A stretch of 33,328 nucleotides of DNA, from contig CALWQJ010000011.1 in NCBI GenBank assembly GCA_944383645.1, positions 1 through 33,328 of the forward strand, read 5' to 3'. Positions 13,428-21,794 of this stretch are shown here, piece by piece. The notes under the pieces are model-generated. The model searched no databases. It saw only the letters and a program-made list of their open reading frames with translations, and had not been told where the DNA came from. Within the stretch, counting starts at the first letter, position 1, and each line of letters starts with the position of its first letter. The position numbers were made by a program, and so were the translations under genes. The stretch is from an uncultured Merdimonas sp. (lineage in GTDB: Bacteria > Bacillota > Clostridia > Lachnospirales > Lachnospiraceae).

Positions 13428-14738
13428 ATGAAAATCAACAGAAAGCTGCTGGCATGTCTGCTGGTTGTCCTGCTGGCTGCAGGCTGGGTAAGCTTTGGTG
13501 TGCAGACAGGAGAAACTTATGCCGCCTACCATGCCCTTCAGGCGGAGGCGGGGGCAGCGGAGATGGAAGGGCTTTACGAAAAGGCGGCCCAGAAATATGA
13601 GGAATGTCTTCAGTATCAGGACAATCTGGAAAACCGGATGAGGATGACGGAAAATTATGCGGCTCTGGCCCTGGAATCCGGTACCTATACCAGGATTCAG
13701 AAGGTAGAGGAATGTCTGGAGGCGCTGCGGAAAAAATACCCGAAGGAGCCCTGGATCTATGAGTTTGCCTGTAGCTTCTATCAGCAGCAGGAGGACAGGG
13801 ACGGGATTCTGGAGACGCTGTCCCAGGCGGAGAGCGTGGGAGTGAGCACGCCTGTGCTGACGGCCTGCCAGGAGCAGCTGCATTACCAGTACGACCTGGG
13901 CCTTTCCAGCTATCTTACGTTTCTTCCGCTGACGGAGGAGCTGTATGCGGTTCAGAGCAATGAGGGGTGGAACTACGCGAACCGCAGCGGAGAGCTGTAT
14001 CTGACGGGGGATTATGACTGCGCCTCGATCTTTTACGGAGATCTGGCTTCCGTAACGGATGACACCGGCTCCTGGATGATTGATAGTGAAGGGGAAAAGC
14101 AGCTGACGCTCCCGGAGGGAGTGACGCAGGCAGGCGCTTACAGCGAGGGGCTGGTGGCCCTGAAGCGGACCGGAGGCTTTGAGTACTATAATCCCCAGAC
14201 AAAAGAGTTTTTTGGGGATTACGAGGAGGCCGGGCGATTTTCGGACGGAATCGCGGCTGTGAAGGAGGATGGCCTCTGGAGGATCATCGATACCACGGGG
14301 ACGCCCATCAGCGACAGGACCTTTGAGGATGTGGTCTTAAGCTTCACGGGAAGCTGCTACAGCGACGGCTATATTATCGCGAAATCGGACGGGGCTTACC
14401 GCTTCTATGACAGAGAGCTGAATCCGGCTCTGGACTTCACCTGCGGAGATATTGACTTCTGCGTGGAAAGCGTCTTTGCGTTTGAGAGAGACGGGCTCTG
14501 GGGCTTTGCGGATCTGAGCGGAAATATTCTGATTGAGCCGGCCTATGAGGAGGCAAAATCCTTCAGCTGCGGGCTCGCAGGCGTAAAGAAGGACGGGCTG
14601 TGGGGCTTTATCAACGAGAGCGGAGAGCTCGTGGTGCCGTACACCTTTCTGGAAGTCGATTATGTGAACGACCGGGGAGGCTGCTTTGTCCGGGAGAGCG
14701 ACGTCTGGAAGATGCTGAATTTCGTAGGCTGGACCTGA
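13428..14738 (+). CDS. Secreted WG-repeat protein within the Tad cluster
   Basis: 436 residues. An N-terminal signal or anchor (about 5-25, LLACLLVVLLAAGWVSFGV) is followed by a TPR-like helical part (about 30-150, with YEKAAQKYEECLQYQDNLEN) and then a C-terminal set of WG (KWG) repeats (about 175-432). The clearest units are KEDGLWRIIDTTG, RDGLWGFADLSG and KKDGLWGFINESG. WG repeats form small beta-propeller-like folds with unknown ligands. It is transcribed with the pilus genes, between the prepilin peptidase and the first TadE-like gene, so a role outside the membrane in pilus assembly or as a pilus-associated binding protein is plausible but unproven. GGAGGGAAGGAAGG lies before the ATG. 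Confidence 0.85.
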   Translation: MKINRKLLACLLVVLLAAGWVSFGVQTGETYAAYHALQAEAGAAEMEGLYEKAAQKYEECLQYQDNLENRMRMTENYAALALESGTYTRIQKVEECLEALRKKYPKEPWIYEFACSFYQQQEDRDGILETLSQAESVGVSTPVLTACQEQLHYQYDLGLSSYLTFLPLTEELYAVQSNEGWNYANRSGELYLTGDYDCASIFYGDLASVTDDTGSWMIDSEGEKQLTLPEGVTQAGAYSEGLVALKRTGGFEYYNPQTKEFFGDYEEAGRFSDGIAAVKEDGLWRIIDTTGTPISDRTFEDVVLSFTGSCYSDGYIIAKSDGAYRFYDRELNPALDFTCGDIDFCVESVFAFERDGLWGFADLSGNILIEPAYEEAKSFSCGLAGVKKDGLWGFINESGELVVPYTFLEVDYVNDRGGCFVRESDVWKMLNFVGWT

Positions 14739-14752
14739 CAGGGGGAGAGAAG

Positions 14753-15421
14753 ATGAAAAAAGAAGGCGGCTATGTCATCGTAGAAGCGGTATTCGTCATG
14801 GTGATCACAGTGTTTCTGATGTCAGTGCTTATGGGGCTTGGCTTTGTCCTCTACCAGCAGACGAACCTGACCGTGGCGGCCAACGACGCAGCCTCAAAGG
14901 CAGCCAGCGTCTACAGCCAGCAGGCGGCGGAGCCCTTCACAGGCTATGTGCATTACAACGAGTTCAGCAAGCCGAAGCTGTACCAGTACTGGTTTGAGAA
15001 GGGAGGCTTTTTCTTCCTTCTGGCGTCTCCGAGGGAGGAGAACAGGGCCAAGGCGCAGTGGGTGGCGGAGGCCCAGCTTGACAATGCGCAGATGATCGAG
15101 CCGGAGGAACGGCTTGTGGAGGTATCTGTGGATAAGCATGATTCCTTTGGAAGCGGGGCCTATCTGATTACGGTAAGCCTCCAGGAGACCTATAAGATTC
15201 CGGGAGCCGCCGCCTTTCAGTATTTCGGCGTCTCTGACGAGATCACCTTCTATGCGGTGGGAACGGCCGTATCCAAGGATATGCGCCATATTATAAACAG
15301 TCTGAATTTCCAGGAGGATCTGACCTATCATATCGAAAACAACGTGCTGGGAGCCAAGACGGCGTCAAAGCTTCTGGACGCGGTAAAAGCAGTGGCAGAA
15401 TTTATCAACAGTCTGTTCTGA
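14753..15421 (+). CDS. TadE-like minor pilin (first copy)
   Basis: 222 residues from ATG 14753, with GGGGGAGAG upstream; earlier in-frame starts lie inside the WG gene. The N-terminus KKEGGYVIVEAVFVMVITVF shows a prepilin-type site: cleavage after GG, a Glu at +5, then a hydrophobic helix (about 6-32). The remainder is a soluble extracellular domain. TadE proteins are pseudopilins that prime or cap the Flp fibre. It begins 14 bases after the WG gene and ends 10 bases before the DUF5702 gene, with the ribosome site of the latter overlapping its stop. Confidence 0.8.
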   Translation: MKKEGGYVIVEAVFVMVITVFLMSVLMGLGFVLYQQTNLTVAANDAASKAASVYSQQAAEPFTGYVHYNEFSKPKLYQYWFEKGGFFFLLASPREENRAKAQWVAEAQLDNAQMIEPEERLVEVSVDKHDSFGSGAYLITVSLQETYKIPGAAAFQYFGVSDEITFYAVGTAVSKDMRHIINSLNFQEDLTYHIENNVLGAKTASKLLDAVKAVAEFINSLF

Positions 15422-15431
15422 GGAGGGAGCC

Positions 15432-18047
15432 ATGAAGCTATTCGCAAAAAAACGGGGAGCGGTCACCGTATTCCTGACGCTGATTCTGGTGCCGGTGCTG
15501 TCCTTAAGCACGCTTCTTATGGAAATCGGCCGCTACCGGAGCGCCAAGGCGCTTCTGGATGAAATGAATATTTCAGCCTCTTATTCTACGCTGGCCCATT
15601 ACAATACAGAGCTGCTGACTCGCTTTGGGCTTCTGGCGCTGGACGCCGACGCAGATCAGTCGGTATATATGGATTATTTCAATACGAACGCCAATCTGAA
15701 TGAGGATGATACCTATACGGCTTCCAGGCTGTTCAGCGACGTGACGGTGGAGCTTGAGCCGATCTACAGCCTGGGAAATATGGATATGCTGAAGAATCAG
15801 ATCCTCTATTTTGAAGAATACCGCTCCATGATTACCGTGTTTGAGAACCGGGTGGATCTGAATAAGATGACCGAGTTCATCGAGAAAAACCTGAAGATGG
15901 GCGAGGCGGGCACGACCTTCAAGATGATCAATTCCAGCGCGGACGCCGCGGCTTCGGCGGGAGAATGGGGCACAGCCACCAATGCGATGAATGATGCAGC
16001 CATAGCCCTGAACACGAGCGTGGCGGAAGCGGATACGGCGCGGACAGACCTGCAGTCAGCTATCGATGCCAAGGTTTCCTTCATGGAGGCCAATGACCCG
16101 GACACCATGGAGGACGAGGAGCTGGAAGACTATTACGATGAGCTGGACCGCCTTTCAGAGGCCATCGACACAGCGGCAGAAGACTATTCCACAGCCCTGG
16201 AATCCGTAAAGAGCGATATGGAGAGCTATGAGGACGCCTATAAAGCCTTTCAGGAAAAGTCCCTGGCCCTTCAGGAAAAATACGCGAAGATGATTGGAGA
16301 GAATACAGACAACGCGGATTTCAAGTCCTTTGGAAAGGCTTATGAGAATATCAATGGAAAGCTGGACGAGGTGCTGCCGGTCTACGACGCTTATCAGCAG
16401 CGGGTCAGCGCAATGCTGTCCGGCCTGGAGACGAATAAGACAAATGTAGATGCCATCAGCGGAAGCAGCGTGAATGAGGATTCGGATTATGACCTGTCGG
16501 CCTCTGACTATTATACGGACATCAGCGGATACATGACAGTGGACACGGTAGAGGAGCTCTGCGCAGCCATGATGGGGGAGGGCGCCACAGATTCTGTCCT
16601 GGCGCTGGTCAACGCCTTTGCAGTCCTGTTCCCTTACCTGATTCCCGGCTCAGAGCGAATCGACGACGCCTACAATATTCAGCTCACCTCAGGGGTGGCG
16701 GGGGCCAGCTATACGTCCAATACTACTACAGAGGCGGAGCTCTCCGGCGATGACGCAGCCTATATCCAGTCTCTGCTGAACGAGACACTGGAGACGGCCT
16801 CCCGCCTGGGTTATGATATCTCCAAATTTGAAACCTCCGGACGGATCACGGCCTCGACAAATTATGTATTTGCGGAGGAACTGCTCAACCGGATCATAGA
16901 GAATATCAAGACACTCATAAGCTTTGTGGTAAATGTAATCGGGACGCTCACAAAAGGGATTACTGCAGTGGTCTACGTGTTTACGCTGCTGCCGCAGCTC
17001 GGGGAAGCTGTGGCTGCCCTGGTTCAGCTTTGTACAGATATCCCGACGGCTTGCGCGAATATGCAGTCCATGCTGGACGCCATGCTCCACAATCTGGCGG
17101 AAGGCTTTTACGTAAATTCCTATGCGACCTCCATGTTTCCGGACAGGGTCAGCGCGGAGACCGGAAAGAGCTTCCGGGGCGACAGGTACAGCAGCATTTA
17201 CAGCTCCGCTCACAGCGCTGACGAGTATATGAATGAAGCGGTGGGGGCCTTTGACGGGCTGATTGCAGCCTGGGCCGGGACGGGCGCTCCCACAGAAAGC
17301 GGGGAGATGTTCAACGGAGCCTGTGTAGAATATATAGTAAACGGGAGTCCGAACGAGACGGAGAATCAGGCTGCGGTTTACGATATCATCTTTATCATGC
17401 GGCTGCTGACGAATATTCTGCCTGTCATCGGAAATGCGGAGATCGTCCAGACCTCCGCGATCGCGGGTCCCTTCGCTCCGGTGATTCTGGCTCTCTGGGT
17501 GGTAGCGGAGTCCTGCGTGGAGATGAAGGCGCTGATCCTTTCCACCTATGATAAGAATCCGGCCAAGGTGCAGCTGGTGAAATTCCCCTATCAGGTACTG
17601 CTGACACCCAGCAATGTCATGGAGCGCGGCACGAAGATCGCGGATGAAATCGCGAAGGGAAAAATCAAGACGCCAAAGGAATTTATGGATCAGTTTATCA
17701 AGCCCATCGGACTGGCCTCCGGACTTTACAGCGAGACGGCTCTGAAGGACAATACGGCGCTTTCTATAGGGATGGAGGGGCTGGACGCAGTGCTGGGCGT
17801 GAGTTATAACGAGTATCTCTGGGTCCTGCTCTGTACGGTGCCTACGTTGACCAAGGTACAGCGCATCGGGGATCTCATCAACATGGAAATGCGCCAGTCG
17901 GACAGCAGCTTTACGCTGAGCGATTCCTACACCTATCTGCGTGTCAACGTGAACGCCAAATATGATTCTCTGATACCAGGGCTTTACGAGCCGCTGCAGC
18001 AGCTGGATACGCTGCAGCTTCGGAGTCTCCGGTTTGTGGGGTACTGA
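15432..18047 (+). CDS. Large DUF5702/TadG-like protein
   Basis: 871 residues. The N-terminus KKRGAVTVFLTLILVPVLSL with a following MEIGRYRSAKALL is the TadG/DUF5702 entry helix. Residues about 150-330 are helical and rich in Asp, Glu and Ala (coiled-coil-like). Hydrophobic stretches appear at about 490-540 (IKTLISFVVNVIGTLTKG) and 650-700 (IIFIMRLLTNILPVIGNAEI and VILALWVVAESCV), then a soluble tail. Proteins of this kind are found in clostridial Tad loci; their function is not established, and a TadG-like accessory pilin or periplasmic-side scaffold is the best guess. GAGGAGGGAG lies before the ATG. Only two bases separate it from the next gene. Confidence 0.75.
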   Translation: MKLFAKKRGAVTVFLTLILVPVLSLSTLLMEIGRYRSAKALLDEMNISASYSTLAHYNTELLTRFGLLALDADADQSVYMDYFNTNANLNEDDTYTASRLFSDVTVELEPIYSLGNMDMLKNQILYFEEYRSMITVFENRVDLNKMTEFIEKNLKMGEAGTTFKMINSSADAAASAGEWGTATNAMNDAAIALNTSVAEADTARTDLQSAIDAKVSFMEANDPDTMEDEELEDYYDELDRLSEAIDTAAEDYSTALESVKSDMESYEDAYKAFQEKSLALQEKYAKMIGENTDNADFKSFGKAYENINGKLDEVLPVYDAYQQRVSAMLSGLETNKTNVDAISGSSVNEDSDYDLSASDYYTDISGYMTVDTVEELCAAMMGEGATDSVLALVNAFAVLFPYLIPGSERIDDAYNIQLTSGVAGASYTSNTTTEAELSGDDAAYIQSLLNETLETASRLGYDISKFETSGRITASTNYVFAEELLNRIIENIKTLISFVVNVIGTLTKGITAVVYVFTLLPQLGEAVAALVQLCTDIPTACANMQSMLDAMLHNLAEGFYVNSYATSMFPDRVSAETGKSFRGDRYSSIYSSAHSADEYMNEAVGAFDGLIAAWAGTGAPTESGEMFNGACVEYIVNGSPNETENQAAVYDIIFIMRLLTNILPVIGNAEIVQTSAIAGPFAPVILALWVVAESCVEMKALILSTYDKNPAKVQLVKFPYQVLLTPSNVMERGTKIADEIAKGKIKTPKEFMDQFIKPIGLASGLYSETALKDNTALSIGMEGLDAVLGVSYNEYLWVLLCTVPTLTKVQRIGDLINMEMRQSDSSFTLSDSYTYLRVNVNAKYDSLIPGLYEPLQQLDTLQLRSLRFVGY

Positions 18048-18049
18048 TT

Positions 18050-18589
18050 ATGAAAAGGATGCTGCGGGAACAGAACGGGGTTTTGACGGTGGAGGGCTCC
18101 ATCGTCCTCCCCATCTTTATCTTCTTCATCATGATTTTTCTGAATTTCAGCCAGGTGTACCGGGCCCAGAATTATATCGCTCACAACCTTCTGCAGGCCA
18201 GCTCCCTGATTGCGGCGGAAAGCTACGAGCAGGATGTGTCGGCTCTGGCGGGAGCGGGAACGGAGCTCTCAAAGATGTTTGACAATTTCAGCGATATGTT
18301 CAAAAGCTCCAGCCAGATTCAGGCCGAATACACGGCGGATCAGGCCAAGTCGACCCAGGCGCTGATCGCCGACAAGATGGCGGAGGCCGCGGGAGGGCAG
18401 AGCATTCTGGAAGGAAATCTGAAATCCTTCCGGGTGGAGGATGGAATGGATTTCAGCCGGAGCACCTACGACGCGGGAAGCAGGGAGATTCATATTGTGG
18501 TGGAATATAAGGTAGCCTTCCGCTATCCGTTTTTTGGGATTGACACAATCACGCTGGTACAGAATGCGAAGGCATATTTGTGGAGGTAG
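18050..18589 (+). CDS. TadE-like minor pilin (second copy)
   Basis: 179 residues. The N-terminus REQNGVLTVEGSIVLPIFIF is a clear prepilin-type signal: cleavage after Gly, Glu at +5, then a hydrophobic helix. The extracellular part has a helical segment (about 60-120) and ends with a beta-rich region (EIHIVVEYKVAFRYPFFGID). It starts 2 bases after the DUF5702 stop and is probably translationally coupled to it. The two TadE-like proteins and the DUF5702 protein probably act together as the minor pilin set. Confidence 0.83.
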   Translation: MKRMLREQNGVLTVEGSIVLPIFIFFIMIFLNFSQVYRAQNYIAHNLLQASSLIAAESYEQDVSALAGAGTELSKMFDNFSDMFKSSSQIQAEYTADQAKSTQALIADKMAEAAGGQSILEGNLKSFRVEDGMDFSRSTYDAGSREIHIVVEYKVAFRYPFFGIDTITLVQNAKAYLWR

Positions 18590-18592
18590 CAT

Positions 18593-19393
18593 ATGAAGGA
18601 ACATGCGGAGGCCGCAGTGCGGCGGGAGATGGAAGAGTTTGACCGGGATATCGGGAAATACCGGAAGACAGGAAAAAAGCAGAGAGGAGCCATTAGTTGG
18701 TGGATTCTGGCGCTCATCATGCTGGCAGTCATTTATGCGCTGCGGGATCAGGGCGCAGGGACGGCAGCGGTGCTGGGCTGCGCTGCCCTGACGGCGCTTT
18801 TTGCAGCCGTCGGCATTCTGAAGATGGCCGGGAGCCGTTCCGGATCGGTATCCGCGCCGGAGCTGTACCGCCGGCATATCTTTGGGCTCAGGCCTGCGCT
18901 TGCCTCATATTTTTATCCGGACTGGTCCTATCTGGTTCTGGACGAAAAGGCCTTGATGCAGATGAAGCAGGAATGCCCGAGGCTCCGCAGAAGCTTTATC
19001 CGTTATTTCGGGAGCCTGAGCTTCCCGGCGAGGGACAGTTTCGGAATGGCGCATGAGATGGCCCTGTCGGGAAGTGATCACGCGGTCTGGTTTCAGGGAA
19101 TCCTGATCCGCCTTCCCTGGAGGGGAGATACGGCTGAGGCTGCGGAAGGGCTGAAAAAGGTGTTTGGCGGCTGGAGAGTTCAGGTCTTTGCGGAGGAAGG
19201 GTATTTGGACGTCTTCTGCCCCGGCCTGAGCTTGGATCAATATATGAACGGGGAGCACAGAGAGCAGGACGCGGACTCCACGGCGGCCTGGAGAAAGCGT
19301 TATGATTACCGTCAGCTGAACAGGCAGGAGATTTCGGAAAATACCGCGCAGGTAAAGAAGCTGATCGAGACAGTTCAGCAGTATGCCCGGTAA
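18593..19393 (+). CDS. Unrecognised two-TM protein of the pilus locus
   Basis: 266 residues; I do not recognise the family. A charged cytoplasmic N-terminus (1-34) is followed by two close hydrophobic segments (about 36-54, SWWILALIMLAVIYALRD, and 58-80, TAAVLGCAALTALFAAVG) and a soluble C-terminal domain (about 90-266) rich in aromatic residues, with FYPDWSYLVLDEKAL and IRLPWRGDTAEAAEGLKKVF. With two TM segments and a basic N-terminus the C-terminal domain is probably cytoplasmic. It is 3 bases after the second tadE gene and 13 bases before the FHA gene, so it links the pilus and signalling halves and may be the membrane contact between them. That role is inference. Confidence 0.6.
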   Translation: MKEHAEAAVRREMEEFDRDIGKYRKTGKKQRGAISWWILALIMLAVIYALRDQGAGTAAVLGCAALTALFAAVGILKMAGSRSGSVSAPELYRRHIFGLRPALASYFYPDWSYLVLDEKALMQMKQECPRLRRSFIRYFGSLSFPARDSFGMAHEMALSGSDHAVWFQGILIRLPWRGDTAEAAEGLKKVFGGWRVQVFAEEGYLDVFCPGLSLDQYMNGEHREQDADSTAAWRKRYDYRQLNRQEISENTAQVKKLIETVQQYAR

Positions 19394-19406
19394 GGAGGAG
19401 GAAAGC

Positions 19407-20963
19407 ATGGGATTTATCTATGAGACACAGGGAAACATCACATTTCTGGTCTATGAGCTGTCCAGGGACGAAGGCCTGGAGCCTATGACTATGGGGATGA
19501 TGGAAAACAACCGGATAGAAGGAATTATTCCGGCCGTCTATACACAGATAGACGAGAGGCGGCTTTTGAAATATAACGTATCTGCCAGGGTAAGCCTGAA
19601 GCAGTACTTCTCCGGAAGCGTGGCAAAGCGGCAGATGCTGGGAATTCTGTTCAGCCTTGTATCTGCTTTTCTGGCGGCTGAGGAATATATGCTGGAACCG
19701 AAATTCTTTGAGCTGGATCCGGAATGGATCTTTGTGGATGTGAGCCGCGTGAAGGCCGGCATGATCTGCCTTCCGGTGGAAAAGGAGGAAGAGGAGGATG
19801 AGCAGGTACGCCTGGACGAATTTTTCAAGCAGCTGGTATTCGGTGTCCGCTTTGACACAGCAGAGGACAGCGGCTATGTAGCGAAGCTGATAAGCTTTCT
19901 GAATGGCGGAAGAACCTTTTCCCTGCAGGAGCTTCAGAAGCTTTTGAAGGAGCTGATGAAGGAGGATAGCATTTCTCCTGCAGCAGGCCAGCTTCAGACT
20001 TCTCCGTCCGGGCAGGAGGCTCTGGCGCGGCAGGGAAGAAACAGAGGATCTGGAGGGGCTCTCCAGACTGGCTCCGCCGGGGCCCTGAGTTTGTCCCGGC
20101 CAGACGCCAGCCCTCAGCAGGTAGTCCAGCCCGAGACAGGCCAGCCGGGAGAAATGCCCGTTCAGGGCATTCCCGACCAGGATGTTTCCGTTCAGGGCAT
20201 TCCCGGCCAGCCGAGAACCGTCCCGGCAGAACTCCGGACGCCTGTGGGACAGGCAGAGCAGGGAAAAAAGCAGAAATTCAGCCTGTTTGGCTCGAAAAAG
20301 GAGAAGGCCCAGAAGCAGGAAAAACCGGTAAAGGAAAAGAAAGCTAAGGAAAAGCCTGTGAAGGAGAAAAAATCTCTGTTTGGCGGAAAGAAAAAGGAAA
20401 AGGACTCTCAGCCGTCTTATGCGGCTGTCGGCTTCCAGGTACCAGGACAGCCGGTTGTCATGCCCCAGGCAGGCTCCTCTGCTTCTGTGGGGCATGCAGG
20501 AGCTCCTGCGCCTGGACCGCAGGCTGCTGCCCGGGGCGGAATGCAGAATTCGTCCGGCTCCAGGCAGCCGGTGAGAACGGTTCCGGGAAACTTTGGCTCT
20601 ACTGTAGTCTTGAACGGAGGAGAATCCGTGGGAACAGTTGTGCTTTCCGCACAGCCGGATATCCGCCCCAGAGCCTGGCTTCTCCGGGTAAGGAATTCTC
20701 AGCGGATGTACCTTGACAAAAATGTGGTACGTATGGGCAGCGACCAGTCCTATGTGGATCTGGTGATTCCGGACAACAGAGCTGTAAGCAGAAGCCATGC
20801 GGATATTATCTGCCAGGAGGACGGCTACTATGTCCGGGACAACAATTCGACCAACCATACCTATTTGAACGGGCAGGCAGTGTCTCCCGGGCAGCTTGCC
20901 AGGCTGGAGGACGGCGCAAGGCTCCGTCTGGCGGATGAAGATTTTGAGGTGCATCTGGCATGA
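19407..20963 (+). CDS. FHA-domain protein with DUF6382-like N-terminus
   Basis: 518 residues from ATG 19407, which has AAGGAGGAGGAAAG upstream; an ATG 24 bases earlier lies inside the end of the preceding gene and has no such site. Residues 1-190 form a globular domain of the DUF6382 type. Residues about 190-395 are a low-complexity Gln/Pro/Gly and Lys/Glu-rich linker including two 10-residue copies of VQGIPxQ and repeats of KEKPVKEKK. The FHA domain is about 430-515, with RMGSD, SRSHAD and NSTNHTYLNG, so the phospho-Thr binding residues are present. Just before the FHA domain Thr399 and Thr410 lie in TVVL motifs, possible kinase targets. It overlaps the phosphatase gene by 4 bases (ATGA). 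Confidence 0.9.
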   Translation: MGFIYETQGNITFLVYELSRDEGLEPMTMGMMENNRIEGIIPAVYTQIDERRLLKYNVSARVSLKQYFSGSVAKRQMLGILFSLVSAFLAAEEYMLEPKFFELDPEWIFVDVSRVKAGMICLPVEKEEEEDEQVRLDEFFKQLVFGVRFDTAEDSGYVAKLISFLNGGRTFSLQELQKLLKELMKEDSISPAAGQLQTSPSGQEALARQGRNRGSGGALQTGSAGALSLSRPDASPQQVVQPETGQPGEMPVQGIPDQDVSVQGIPGQPRTVPAELRTPVGQAEQGKKQKFSLFGSKKEKAQKQEKPVKEKKAKEKPVKEKKSLFGGKKKEKDSQPSYAAVGFQVPGQPVVMPQAGSSASVGHAGAPAPGPQAAARGGMQNSSGSRQPVRTVPGNFGSTVVLNGGESVGTVVLSAQPDIRPRAWLLRVRNSQRMYLDKNVVRMGSDQSYVDLVIPDNRAVSRSHADIICQEDGYYVRDNNSTNHTYLNGQAVSPGQLARLEDGARLRLADEDFEVHLA

Positions 20964-21718
20964 ATTTTTTCTATTCATATGAGACGGACAGGGGAAACGA
21001 AAAGACGGAAAATCAGGATTCCATCCTGCTGAAGAGGGCCGGGGACGGGCAGAACCATTACTGCATCGCCGCTGTCTGCGACGGTATGGGCGGTCTTGCC
21101 AGGGGGGAGGCCGCCAGTGCCCGGGTGGTGCGCTGCCTTGCGGATTGGTTCGAACGGGAATTCCCGGGACTGCGCAGGGATGAGGCGCGTCTCGGAGAAT
21201 CCCTCTGCGGGCTTCTGGTTCGGGAAAATGAGCGGATCCGCGCATACGGGGAACACTACGGCGTGCGTATGGGAACGACAGCCACGGTGCTGCTGCTCAC
21301 GGCGGGGCGGTATTACATTGCCCATGTGGGAGACAGCCGGGTCTATGAGATAGGACAGGAGATTCGGCAGCTGACGGAGGATCACACACTCGTGGCCCGG
21401 GAGATACGCCAGGGCCTGCTCCGCCCGGAGGAGCTGGAGAGAGATCCGAGGCGCAATGTGCTGCTTCAGTGTGTGGGAGCCTCTGATTCAGTACAGCCAC
21501 AGCTTCTGAGCGGTGATCTGCTGGAGGGAGCAGTCTATCTTCTGTGCAGCGATGGACTGCGGCACGAGCTTTCTGCCTGGGAACTTCAGGAGCAGCTTTC
21601 TCCGGCAGGAATCACAGACGCCGGAGTTCTGAAGCAGAGGCTCGGATATCTGACGGCACTGGCTATGTCCCGCGGAGAAAGAGACAATATCAGTGCGCTG
21701 GCTGTCCGGACTTTTTAA
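20960..21718 (+). CDS. prpC: PP2C-type Ser/Thr protein phosphatase
   Basis: 252 residues, the normal size of bacterial PrpC/Stp1 enzymes. The metal-binding motifs are all seen: RGNEKTENQDS, VCDGMGG, HVGDSRVYEI, TEDHTLV, LCSDGL and RDNISALAV. It is a soluble cytoplasmic enzyme that removes phosphate from Ser/Thr on kinase targets. Its start overlaps the FHA gene stop (ATGA), and the kinase gene begins 76 bases after its end; this is the classic phosphatase-kinase pair order of Firmicutes. No motif residue is missing. Confidence 0.95.
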   Translation: MNFFYSYETDRGNEKTENQDSILLKRAGDGQNHYCIAAVCDGMGGLARGEAASARVVRCLADWFEREFPGLRRDEARLGESLCGLLVRENERIRAYGEHYGVRMGTTATVLLLTAGRYYIAHVGDSRVYEIGQEIRQLTEDHTLVAREIRQGLLRPEELERDPRRNVLLQCVGASDSVQPQLLSGDLLEGAVYLLCSDGLRHELSAWELQEQLSPAGITDAGVLKQRLGYLTALAMSRGERDNISALAVRTF

Positions 21719-21794
21719 GCTTTGGCTGGAGACTGCCGGAAGGCCTGTGTGGAGCGGAAAAGCCGAAAAAGACAGAGGGAGGAGAAAACCTGTC

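Noticed and set aside
18996-21245. Open frame of about 750 codons on the minus strand opposite the FHA and phosphatase genes
   Set aside because: It is a shadow of strongly supported plus-strand genes: composition is Arg/Ser/Pro/His-rich, there is no domain, and it crosses several plus-strand gene boundaries.
21693-21794. Longer start for the kinase
   Set aside because: It overlaps the phosphatase gene, adds residues without kinase similarity, and lacks a good ribosome site; ATG 21795 has GGGAGGAG.
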